DNA from: Prunella strophiata
Taxonomy: Eukaryota > Chordata > Aves > Passeriformes > Prunellidae
Length of the DNA: 64,000 bases
Assembly: GCA_036583965.1 (NCBI GenBank)
Contig: JAZBQD010000014.1
Span: 4,062,191 to 4,126,190, forward strand
Direction of reading: 5' to 3'
Below, piece after piece: positions 1 to 10,447 of the stretch (position 1 is the first letter of the stretch; each line of letters opens with the position of its first letter). The notes below the pieces were generated by a model. The model had not been told where the DNA came from and searched no databases. It was given only the letters and a program-made list of their open reading frames with translations. The translations under genes were made by a program, and so were the position numbers.

Positions 1-25
1 TATTGGTGATGCCATCGGTGAACAG
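1..25 (-). CDS. ETNK1: ETNK1 exon 2, first 25 bases (cut by window edge)
   Basis: Read on the minus strand, a pyrimidine-rich tract ending TTCCAG is followed by codons for L-F-T-D-G-I-T-N and the first base of the next codon. This is the known continuation of ETNK1 after EVTLQ (LFTDGITNKLIG in vertebrates) and starts in phase 0, matching the end of exon 1. The rest of the exon is outside the window. The piece is too short for an ORF search, but both frame and junction fit. Confidence 0.9.
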
Positions 26-3000
26 CTGGAAGGCAAAACCAGAGTCCTCAGCAACTCGGCTCTGCGTCCTCAGCGGGCAGGAAGGCAATGCCGAGCTATC
101 CGTTAGCTCCCAACACACAAATGTGCACTAGACTGAGCACTAAGAAATCAAACCCTAAACACAGAGGAATGTCAGGAAGAAAATACTTGATATAAATGTG
201 GGGAGTTCTTTGTATTTACAGTCATGTCTCTTCTTCCACTCTGTGCCCTCAAAACCCTAACTCTTAATTCAACCCTCCCACAAAACCTCCTCACAGTAAA
301 ACAAGCAAGCAGCAAAAAGCAGCTGCAAGTTGGATAACTAACATGGTTTAATTCTTAACAGCAACGAGGTCAAAGTCAGCTGAAGAAGAAACCTATTTAT
401 CAGGATCAGAATACTAAGTGTTCAATGACAATCAAAATTGTCATTGAATAGTTTGATTTCCTTACTTACTCGTGTCCAGTCATGCACCCTCTGATATGAC
501 TTCTGCCTCAAGCCCTAAGTCAGGCCCAGAACAGAAATACTGACAAATGCAGTGACCTGTTGTGTGTCAGACATCACCCTAAGCCATAGTATTTAATGAA
601 AAACTGCTTTTGCTAAAACCACACACCAACAACAGGAAACACACCTACAGGCATCATCGTTCTTGAGAACCTTAGAGAGTTTGGGTGGGGTTTTGTTATG
701 GGCTGGGGGGAGGGAGATGTTTAGGGGTTTTTTTTTGTTTGATTTATAAAACAGTAAAACAAAATTCACAAAGTTTGACTTCTATTCCCCCTCCCCCTTC
801 AAAATATAGCTTTTGAAAAGTAGTATCACTCAAACACAAGTGACAGATCATTTCCAAATATCAGAGGTTTATAAAAATTGAGAATTAGGAGCAATTTTTT
901 TTTTAATTAATAAAGGAAAAAATAATCTGAAGTTGGGTCAAGTCTCCCAGTTTAGGAGAAAACAAGACTTTCACAGCAGATGTGTTTTAGCTCATATGCC
1001 TTGCTTTCCCCAACACCCTTAATTTGACGAGGTCAACAGATTTATCAATAAACACAGAAAAGAAGTGGGGAAGTCCCAGTTGTCATCACAAATTAGAACA
1101 AATAGCCCAAGCTTCTGAGGAAAGATGCAGAAGATACAAAGGTATTCTATTTTCTTGAACAGCTACAAATATTCAATCTTGAAGAAGTAGGTATAGCAAA
1201 TTATATAACTTCCATCTAGACAGGGTGACCATAAATTCAAATAAAACTGCTTACAAGGCCTCTTTGACTGACTCAAAATTAAGACTTCACAATTTATGGT
1301 CACATCTTACCATTAGCTATGACTTTAATAACTGAAGGTGAATAATGAAGAATCCTGAACAGTGTTCACAGTAACTGTTACAACGTTAAGCACTGCAAGT
1401 AAGAAAACTGTTCCATTTAGCACCATAGATACTGGGCTTGAGCAGTGCTTCACAGACCTGAACAGGCAGTACTTCAATGCATTTCAAATGCTTGTAAATC
1501 ACAAATTACACCCTTATTCTATAGAAGTACCCATTCATAACCTTCCCAGTCATAAGTGTATGGTCACAGAACTGCTCAGATGAGGAAGGGACCTCCTGGT
1601 ATCCTCCGAACATCCCTGCTCAAGCAGGGCCAGGTAGAGCCAGCTGCCCAGAATTGTGCCCAGGGCAATCTCCAGGAATTCCGGAGACTTTATAACCTTT
1701 ATAACCTGTCTGGCAGCACATTCCAGTGTTTGACCACCCTCATGGCAAAAAAGCATTTTCTTTTGTTGAGATGAAACTTCCCATGTTTTATTTTGTGTCC
1801 ATTGCCTTGTCTGTCACTGGGCTCTGAGAGGAAGTATGAAGAGTACTTTGCAGAATTGATCCATGTTGAGCTGTTCAAGTCAAAAAGTATCTTGTCTGCC
1901 ACACTTAGATAAAAACTTCCAAAATGTAGTTTAAAGGAAAAAAAAAAAAAAAACATACTATGAAAAAGACACAGCTTTAAGCTTTAAGGTCCTCAGAAAC
2001 AGTAATACTACAAAACAAAAAATACACTAATAGTACTGATGCAAAGAAACAGAAAGAATTTGAGTTGTTATGCTGTTGAACAGAAACTGCTGGGCACATT
2101 ACACCTTCTGTCATAGGTCTATTATCCCCTTAAAACAAGTTTCATTAGCACTAATAAAAAGAAATCGGCAACAAGGAAATTGGACTCCCTCAACTGTTAA
2201 TTTAGGAACTCTACTGATTAGCATCTATTTGTAACATGCTGCTACAAATAATTATTTACACCCAGGAGCATTTTAGCTCTTAAAAAGGCAGAAGGGCTCA
2301 CTTACTTTTCTAATAACATTATTCAAAGTAGACAATTTCCATATTCCATCATAAGATAACATCTAGTGTTTACTACCACCAGTAAAAGAACATAATAGTC
2401 ACATTACTCTTTTATTCAGAATGCCTTTACCATTTAAAGAATCAGCTTAGAAGGCCTTGCCCAAAATATATATAACCTGAAATGAAGCAGAGCAAAACAG
2501 GAGTTCTACAGCAAAAGCATCAGTTGAACATGAAAAGCAGAGAACAGACTCTGATGATGTGGATAAGATAATCAGTAAAGTATCAAGGCCACATGGAAGA
2601 AGATGGAAGAATCTACAGAATGCAATGAAAGAAGAAAACTCTGGGAATAAATAAAAAAAATACAGAGACATGTTAAGAACACAATGCAACACAGGAAAAA
2701 ACCTCCAGCAGCAAGATTTTGACACGCCTGTAATCCCCAAAAAGTTAATTACTGTGATATGTCCTTATCACAGCTTAATACATACTTTCACATGAGGTGA
2801 TACAAAGGTAAAACTAAACTCAGAAACATTTCTGAGTTTAGCTCTGGAAATTCTATTTGTACTGCCCACAATCAGATCTAGCTTGAATCCAAGGCTTTCT
2901 AGAAAAAAAGCAACTGTTTAATGAAATGCAGACTTAAGGAGAGAAAGCTACAAACAAACTTAAGTTACTCAAGTCTCAGAGAGCAGCACATGGTACAACC

Positions 3001-6000
3001 AAGATGTGAAGCACCTCTGAGACAGCTTACTCTAAAAGCCCTGGTATTAGGCCATTAGACTCCTGGAAAGGGCAGATGATGCATCTGCTTCCATCTAATA
3101 AGCAGGTGTTCCATGAAAAGCTTCTCTCTAATCCCTTTGTTCCAAGTGCTCAGAAGAATGAGAACAAAATTGCAATCACATGTAACAACAACCAACAGAC
3201 AGAAATAAAAGTGTCATGGGGCAAAGTAGAAAGTACTTATGACTCAGAAGGGCTGACTTTTCCCTTCTAGACTGAGTTATGACATCCACAGGAGAACACA
3301 GGAAACAGTACTGTAGGTGCCATAAAAACACAACAGTGATGTGAAACTGCAGCATAAGCAAGCAGGAATCCCCCAGATTCTGCTGCTGAACCCCAGACTG
3401 ACTTTAAGATCTCCAGAAAGGAACAGACTTCAATAACATGTTTCTTTAATGTTCACAGAACTTCAACTTGGTATTGTAAATCTAAGTTGATCTTTTTTCT
3501 GGGAAAGTATAGTCTACACAGACACATCCACAGGTATAGAGGTCAAGAACAAAACTCCTTGAAACAAGGCTATTATTTCTCTCTCTGTAGCTACTGTAGC
3601 TATTCATAAAAGAAGGACAAAGTCCAACTGCTGGAAAATGCCTTGGCTAAACTCTCACATGACCAGCCTCACTCAGAGGTCTCCAGGCTCGGGAGCCACA
3701 TCCTCCAGGTCATTTCTCTCAGCAGGTGGAAGTCACTGTCTGCAGAGTTTAGGTGGTCAGATGATCAGGAGCGAGACCATTTGCTGTTAAAAATACCAAA
3801 AAAGCAGGAAGCAAGCACGTCTGCAGGCCTGCTCTCTGCCAAGTTCAGCCAGAGGCTGAGCTACAGCTCCTGCTGAACCCCTGGGGTGCTGTGCAGGCAG
3901 CAGCATGGAGACAGCAGTGCTCCCAGCAGACCGTGCTGCTGTAACCTCCACATGGCTTTTCTGGGCTGCAAACCATACACACTTGAGCTTCAAGGTGTGG
4001 GGGGTTTGTTTTGGACAGTTTGGGGTGAGGGCTGGTTTTGACTGAAATGCATGACAACATGTGAAAGTTTTTGCTGGGTTTTTTTGTGGGGGGTTGTTTT
4101 GGTTTGGGTTTGTTTTGTTTTTGGGCTTTTTTAATGCTAGGGGAAAAAAAAAAGTTACTTATTTTTAACCTTGTTGCTGAAGAATATTCTTCTACCTGAA
4201 AACAGCCACCATCAAGTAACTAGCTAAGACTTTGAAAGTGATGAATTTGCTTTACAAAATTTGTAATACTAAAACAGCTACAGATTTTTAAATAATAATA
4301 ATAGTTTTAAAAAAGCTAATAGGAAAGGAGCCTAAGACTTGATTCTAAATCAAAGAATTACTTCACTGTTCCTCCCCCAGAAGATTTTGACATGAAATGC
4401 CTGGGGGCTGGGGAGGGAGGGGTAGAGGCACTGGAACTAAACTGTCTTGCATTATTCCTTTCCAATGTTACAAGCCTGCAGCACAAATTATCTGCCTTTA
4501 CATGGACTCCTCCAAGCTGTGCCTAACCAAACATTGATCCTCTGTTATCAGAACCTCAGTCGTCAATAAGCACTCCCCCAGCACGCACAGCTGAATTACA
4601 TCAGGCACACACTGCATAATCACTCACATAAAATGCCTACAGTTTCTGCCCCACACAGACACCACAAACACCTTTAGAAACAGGGGATTGAGATTATCAA
4701 GCTTCATCAGAAGCTTAAACAGACTGAAGAAACCAACCCAGCCTGCAAGGACATCCAATCCTGCTAGCATTTCCCACTGACTGTGACACTGCCTTCGAGG
4801 CACACCTCAAATTACAGTTTTTCCACAAAACATCAGTAATGCAGCCCAGCCTGCAGCTCGAACTTTTCTTATTCTTCTCCTCACTCATCACTTCTCCATT
4901 TGGAGCTATCAGCACTTCTCTGTGGATTCAGTCCTTCCTCTTTATGTGGCAACCGCTTTCTCAACTGCTGCAGTGGGTGACGTGCCAAAACCAGCTGAAC
5001 AATAAACATCTCACTTGAAAAATGTTAACAGCAATGAGATACAAAATAAAGTTCATTTACTTTGTTTCCCAGACACTAACATCTTCAATTATTTCAATGC
5101 TTTTAAACCCACGCTCAGTCTGTTAAAATAAACTAAAAAATATTCCAACAAGTTTAGAACTCTGAAGCAAATGACAGTTTGTTATAAAAAGACTACCAAG
5201 ATCAACACAAGCAAATAAAGTAGATCAGCAGCCAGAAAATACTGCCTGAAGAAAAGCTACTGAGTGCAAGTCAGAATGAAAAATCAAAGAAAAAAGCACA
5301 AAAGCTAATCTGGTAAACATAGAAGTAGGTGGGTGGTTGTTTCACTGGCAAAAGTACAATTTTTTATAAGCCTTGGGTCCATCCCATTCACATTTCATGG
5401 CTGCAGGAACAAATCTTTGCAAATGATAAAGTGCTGCAGTAGTAAAATCATGCAAAGTGTTGATAAGTGCAAAGACATGTAAATTTCAGGGGGGGGAAAA
5501 AAACAAAAACCAACAAAAACAAAACAAAAAACAAACCACCACCACAGTACCAAAAGCGCATTAATCCAACTTATTTGGAGATGATAATTGCTTGCAGGAT
5601 TTGCATGGGCGTCCTTACAAAAAATGTAATCCTCTTTGCCAAATAGATTCTTTCTACCTCTCCTCAGGTTTCATCCAGGACAGGAGCACTGTTAGCCAGC
5701 CTAACATTTTCATTATTTTAGATCTTTGAATGATTCCTCAGCAAATTTTTTCCCACATGGGTTTACCCAAATAAAGGTATAAATTAACACTATTGGTATT
5801 AAACCTTTTCACCAATAAAACCAGGCAGCCTTGATTCTCAATATTAAATATTATTTCAGAAGGGTAACAAATACTGATCTATTTCCTGCACTGTAACATT
5901 ACACTGCAGAGAATAAATTGTGTATTATCCTACTGAATACTGCTTTGCCACCAGACTTACAGGAGGTAAAGTCATGGGATAAAAGAATGCTGAATCAGCA

Positions 6001-9000
6001 CTACTGAAGTGGTAACTAATTCTCCCATACTGTAAGCAAACACTGATCTTCCCTGAATCTCCACAAAAGAGAAAAAATCAGGAATTCGTAAGGTGCGCAA
6101 CAAAATCCAATCTGTGAGTGTATTTTTATGTTAGGAAGGGTAATACAACCTCTTTGAAAGAGTAAAGAGTTAAAACAATTAAGTTTTGATATTTCATCAA
6201 GAATCATGCAGAGTATAAAAATTGGAATGCTCACTGTCAAAATGCAGGCAGCTTATAGAACTCAGAAGACCTGTTTTGAGCTAGAAGAGCATTTTCTACA
6301 TGAAATTTTTAAAAGCCTGTTTCTCATGTTCACAACAGCCAGTTTCTGAATTCAGCAAGCAGCGAGTTTCTCAGCAGAAGTTGGGGAGAGACCTCCAAAG
6401 ATTCCTTCCAACCAGAACTACTCAACACTGCTATTACTAAAAAACAGCCATTCCAGAACCAAAAGTATCCACTGAAAAATGCAGAGAAACCAAACCTCAA
6501 AACTCAGGAGTTAGAAAATCAAGCACCCAACTCTATACAGTTCCTAGGACATTTTCAATTGACAACTGCACAACATACCTGAAGATGAGTGTTTAGACAG
6601 AGAAACTCTGTTTCTCTCTAAAACTGTGGGATAACTTGAACATTTGTACTCCCCTGTAGAGATAAAATTCACCTGTAACTCCATCTAAAGGAGATACTTT
6701 TTGAAATGGAAGCAGCTACACTGTAATGTAACAGGTGATGCTTCTGATGTTATAGCCTTGCTGATGAACAATGTAATAAAAATTGAAATCTTCAGTTCTT
6801 AAATTATTCTATTTTCATCTTCCATCCTACATTTGTGTTTTATGCTATGGTATAAAAAAAATTAAATGTTAAAATGTATTCCTGATTTCAGGTACTTATA
6901 AATCTTAGGGAAAGTAAGGATTAAGCATTAACCTATACTAATCACAGTTTCAAAATCGTTTAGCTGACTAAACAAAATTGTTTAGCTGACTAAACAACAC
7001 ACTACAGTAAATTTTTGCAAGAGAAGCCAATTAACTTTTTCAAATCAAACTCTGGACTCTTCAACTGCTAGCTAACTGTTCTGACCCAAGAATTACTAAG
7101 ACCCAAGGCAGAGTTCACCAGAAGAAGCAGCAGTTCATTAAACCATCACTGTGCTACTATTCTTTGCTGTTTCAGATTAGTCGGGCATATTTTCCACACA
7201 CCAGAGGAGTCCCAGCCTCATGTCCCTCCTAAACACACCCACCCAAAGGGAGGGCTCCAGGGCATCCTCAGCTCCCTCTCAGAAAGAGCCACCACCTTTC
7301 TGTACTCTGCAGGTACACCCTGAATAATCTGCACTGGTGCATTGCCACCGCTGCTGCTGGAGCCTGCTGCAAGCCACGGGCACTCCTGCTTGAGGCACAC
7401 TCACTGCAGCCCCAGCACCAGTACAGAGTTAAAAACAAAAGGCCAGAGCTAAAGAGTTAAAAATAAAAGGCCACTGAAGGGCTTTGTGAGTAGAATGCTC
7501 TTCCACGGTTCAAAAGGAAAACACCAAGCTGAAAAGTTGCGTTCTCAAAGTAACTTGGTTAAACCTAAACTCAAGGCATTTTTTAGACAGAAAGCTCTAA
7601 CCACAGACAGTGATCTCCACTTCCGTGTGACCAGCCAAGAGACCCTGTTCCACACCAATGGTACTGGTTTTTATTCTGTTAATGTTTCTTGCAAAGGGAG
7701 CGGCACAAGGAAGCAACATTTTTTTTTTTTTTCTTAAAGCTACTATAACTTTACCCAAAGGATAGAGTTATCTCTGCTTAACAAGAAATTGTTTTGGTTT
7801 CCTTTTTCAACAATCCCAAATGAAAGACAAAAATTTTTTGCTGAGAGCTGCAGTCATCAGAGTGATGACTAAAACTATGTATAACTTTATGTAGCCCTGC
7901 AAGGAGCAGCAAGTTGGATTATGCTTATGGACCCCTTCCAACTCAAGACATTCTATGAACTTTAACAACCTCGTTTAGCTTTATGTGTTGTAAAGCAATT
8001 TTCATCGCACCTCGAGATGTTGGGACTGTGCATAACTTACGGCCACTACCTCAAACAGATTACTTAGGAAAAGCTCATTAGCTTTATTTACATGCTAACG
8101 GGACTGTCATGTGTCAAGTTCCATTTTTCCTTCAGGACATCCGAAAATCTCAGTCAAATTATATGCCATTACCTCAACGTGCTCAGCTTTCCTACACAAA
8201 TTGGTCCAGCAGCTCTCCTAAGAGGAACTTCATTGAAATGAGACACCTCCAGGTAATAACAACTGCTGAATAACACAGATGAGCATATAATGAAGAGCTC
8301 AGCTAACCACAGGCCGAACTGCTATTTCAGCCAGGCAAATTGGCTACAGTTTTCAAGTCCAGGGGCCATGTCAAGTATATTCTAGAAGCACAAAGGCAGC
8401 CAATCCTCCGGCAGATGACTCGTCGTAAATCCGAATGCCTGCTCACCTAGAGAGCAGCAGAGACAGCAGCGGTGCTTCCGCCGGCAGCAGCGAGCACGGG
8501 CCTTAGCGGGGCTGCTGCCAGCAGCTAAACCGCAAGCAGCTAAACCCCAGCCCGGCCGCGAACACAAGACATACATTTCTTATGGTTTTTATTACAGGAA
8601 GCACCCGGCAAGGCTCCACCGCCCGTGGGAGCGCCCCGGGCGCGGATGGCCTGCTGCGACCGCCCGTCCCCCGCTCAGCCCCGGCTCACGAACACGCCCA
8701 GACAGCCGGGACCCGGCGCGGCTGACGCCAGGAGCGGCTCCGGCTCCCGAGCTCTCCCCGCCGCCAGCGCGGGCAGCCGGGCTCCGGCGGGGGGACACGG
8801 CAGGAGGAGGACGCGAGCGGGCGGCGGGGAGGACGGAAGGAGGGAAGCAAGGAGGGAAGGAAGGAAGGAGGCAGCCGGGGATGCTGCGCGCCGCCCCGCC
8901 CCGCCGCCGGGCCGCCCAGCAAATGGGGCTCCGCGCAGGGGGCTGCGGCGGCGAGCGGGGGAAGGAGGGAGGGGAGGAAACAAGGCGGCAGCTCCCCCGC

Positions 9001-9246
9001 ACAATGGCCGCCCGCCCTCGCCCCTGCTGCTGCCCTGCTCCGGCCCGGGCTGCCGCATCCCCGCGCGGAGCGGCCCACGGACCCCCGTACCTGCAGCGTC
9101 ACCTCCTCGGGTCTCCAGTGCGGGCGCAGCCGGCGCAGCAGCTGCAGGGCGCCCTGGCGATAGCCGGGCCCCTCCCGCTCGCTGACCGTGATGTCCAGCT
9201 TGGGCACCTCCGGCGAGCCAGGCGGGACGTGGATGTAGTTGGACAT
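1..9246 (-). CDS. ETNK1: ETNK1, ethanolamine kinase 1 (5' part: exon 1, intron 1, start of exon 2)
   Basis: Ethanolamine kinase 1 is a cytosolic enzyme that phosphorylates ethanolamine with ATP, the first step of the CDP-ethanolamine pathway to phosphatidylethanolamine. Two coding pieces are visible on the minus strand: 9246-9091 (52 codons, beginning MSNYIHVPPGSPEVPKL) and 25-1 (LFTDGITN plus one base). They join in phase 0 to give ...EEVTLQ|LFTDGITN, the expected ETNK1 order. Exon 2 begins after a clean pyrimidine-AG acceptor and exon 1 ends CTGCAG|GTACGG. The kinase catalytic motifs lie in later exons outside the window. The gene is divergent from C2CD5, with a 23.1 kb gap between start codons. 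Identification is by recognition of the conserved N-terminus; confidence is high. Confidence 0.95.
421..448. repeat. Perfect inverted repeat, 12-bp arms, 4-base loop
   Basis: The left arm TTCAATGACAAT (421-432) is exactly complementary to the right arm ATTGTCATTGAA (437-448), with spacer CAAA. It lies in ETNK1 intron 1. I cannot connect it to a transposon terminus or a known RNA. Confidence 0.8.
1583..1870 (-). mobile_element. CR1 LINE 3'-region fragment (antisense to window)
   Basis: The stretch runs through phrases typical of the avian CR1 3' region read in reverse: 'aagggacctcctgg', 'cctgctcaagcagggccag', 'cattccagtg..gaccaccctcatgg' and 'cattgcc..gtctgtcactggg'. It is diverged and 5'-truncated. 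The short open frames here derive from the element and are not genes. Confidence 0.8.
2814..2841. repeat. Near-perfect palindrome, 13-bp arms, 2-bp spacer
   Basis: CTAAACTCAGAAA (2814-2826) is exactly complementary to TTTCTGAGTTTAG (2829-2841), separated by CA. It sits in AT-rich intronic DNA of ETNK1 with no recognised element around it. Confidence 0.8.
6951..6994. repeat. 22-bp tandem duplication with internal dyad
   Basis: Two 22-bp copies with one mismatch (C/T at the seventh base) each contain GTTTAG-CTGA-CTAAAC, a 6-bp-armed inverted repeat. It is intronic in ETNK1. Confidence 0.75.
7895..7960 (+). mobile_element. CR1 LINE 3'-terminal fragment
   Basis: The sequence 'agttggattatgcttatgg' followed by 'accccttccaactcaagaca' and 'ttctatgaa' is the typical avian CR1 3' terminus in sense orientation. 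It is short and 5'-truncated. Confidence 0.7.
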
Positions 9247-9440
9247 GACAGCGGGCAGGACGCGGCGCGACACGGGGACACGAGAGTAGGCGGCCCTCGC
9301 TGGTGCTCCCTCCGCGGCGGAGCCGGCAACTGACGGGGAAATTTCCACTTGGGCTCCGGATAAAGCGGCTCCACCTCCCCGGTACAGCGCGGAGCAGCCT
9401 GGGAGAGCGGGCGGAGCCGGGTGGAGCCTGCCCCCGCCCG
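8450..9440 (-). promoter_or_regulatory. ETNK1: ETNK1 promoter / CpG island
   Basis: GC content and CpG density rise sharply from about 8.45 kb through exon 1 to the start of the 19-bp array, marking a CpG-island promoter around the ETNK1 start codon at 9246. No clear TATA box is placed; the transcription start is not determinable by eye and probably lies between 9250 and the array. A purine-rich GGAAGG/GGAGG tract lies at about 8830-8875, inside intron 1. The overlapping long open frames on both strands are CpG-island artefacts. Confidence 0.75.
9091..9246 (-). CDS. ETNK1: ETNK1 coding exon 1
   Basis: The exon has 156 coding bases (52 codons), ending in phase 0. The start is the ATG at 9246-9244, with G at -3. 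The protein opens MSNYIHVPPGSPEVPKLDIT and continues through a leucine- and arginine-rich stretch to EEVTLQ, before a GTACGG donor at 9090. This N-terminal exon precedes the kinase fold. The same frame stays open for 73 codons upstream (to 9465) but holds no ATG, so MSNY is the first AUG start in this exon. Mammalian ETNK1 also has a longer N-terminal form (established knowledge), but its equivalent is not evident here. Confidence 0.95.
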
Positions 9441-9459
9441 GCCCCTCAGCACCCGCCCT

Positions 9460-10447
9460 CAGCACCCGCCCGGCCCCTCAGCACCCGCCCGGCCCCTCAG
9501 CACCCGCCCGGCCCCTCAGCACCCGCCCGGCCCCTCAGCACCCGCCCGGCCCCTCAGCACCCGCCCGGCCCCTCAGCACCCGCCCGGCCCCTCAGCACCC
9601 GCCCGGCCCCTCAGCACCCGCCCGGCCCCTCAGCACCCGCCCGGCCCCTCAGCACCCGCCCGGCCCCTCAGCACCCGCCCGGCCCCTCAGCACCCGCCCG
9701 GCCCCTCAGCACCCGCCCGGCCCCTCAGCACCCGCCCGGCCCCTCAGCACCCGCCCGGCCCCTCAGCACCCGCCCGGCCCCTCAGCACCCGCCCGGCCCC
9801 TCAGCACCCGCCCGGCCCCTCAGCACCCGCCCGGCCCCTCAGCACCCGCCCGGCCCCTCAGCACCCGCCCGGCCCCTCAGCACCCGCCCGGCCCCTCAGC
9901 ACCCGCCCGGCCCCTCAGCACCCGCCCGGCCCCTCAGCACCCGCCCGGCCCCTCAGCACCCGCCCGGCCCCTCAGCACCCGCCCGGCCCCTCAGCACCCG
10001 CCCGGCCCCTCAGCACCCGCCCGGCCCCTCAGCACCCGCCCGGCCCCTCAGCACCCGCCCGGCCCCTCAGCACCCGCCCGGCCCCTCAGCACCCGCCCGG
10101 CCCCTCAGCACCCGCCCGGCCCCTCAGCACCCGCCCGGCCCCTCAGCACCCGCCCGGCCCCTCAGCACCCGCCCGGCCCCTCAGCACCCGCCCGGCCCCT
10201 CAGCACCCGCCCGGCCCCTCAGCACCCGCCCGGCCCCTCAGCACCCGCCCGGCCCCTCAGCACCCGCCCGGCCCCTCAGCACCCGCCCGGCCCCTCAGCA
10301 CCCGCCCGGCCCCTCAGCACCCGCCCGGCCCCTCAGCACCCGCCCGGCCCCTCAGCACCCGCCCGGCCCCTCAGCACCCGCCCGGCCCCTCAGCACCCGC
10401 CCGGCCCCTCAGCACCCGCCCGGCCCCTCAGCACCCGCCCGGCCCCT
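9460..10447. repeat. 19-bp minisatellite, type A, 52 exact copies
   Basis: The unit CAGCACCCGCCCGGCCCCT is repeated without visible variation over 988 bp, which is exactly 52 x 19. A truncated copy and partial flank (9431-9459) precede it. Each unit contains GGGCGGG on the minus strand, which is the ETNK1 sense strand and includes a GC-box core, plus two CpGs and three G-runs. The array begins about 215 bp upstream of the ETNK1 start codon, so it lies in or next to the promoter. The long plus-strand open frames across it (period 19 codons per 57 bp) are repeat artefacts. Confidence 0.97.

Larger units (their letters stand above)
26..9090 (-). other. ETNK1: ETNK1 intron 1
   Basis: This 9,065-bp intron lies between exon 1 (donor GTACGG) and exon 2 (acceptor TTCCAG). 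It is AT-rich except for the exon-proximal end (about 8.4-9.09 kb), which belongs to the promoter CpG island. I see no coding exon in it. It holds an antisense CR1 fragment near 1583-1870, a CR1 3'-end fragment near 7895-7960, two near-perfect inverted repeats (421-448 and 2814-2841) and a 22-bp tandem duplication (6951-6994). The remainder shows nothing I can name. Confidence 0.85.

Noticed and set aside
8592..9465. Several 117-259-aa open frames on both strands around ETNK1 exon 1
   Set aside because: They result from CpG-island composition; only the 52 codons from 9246 to 9091 match a known protein and end at a proper donor.
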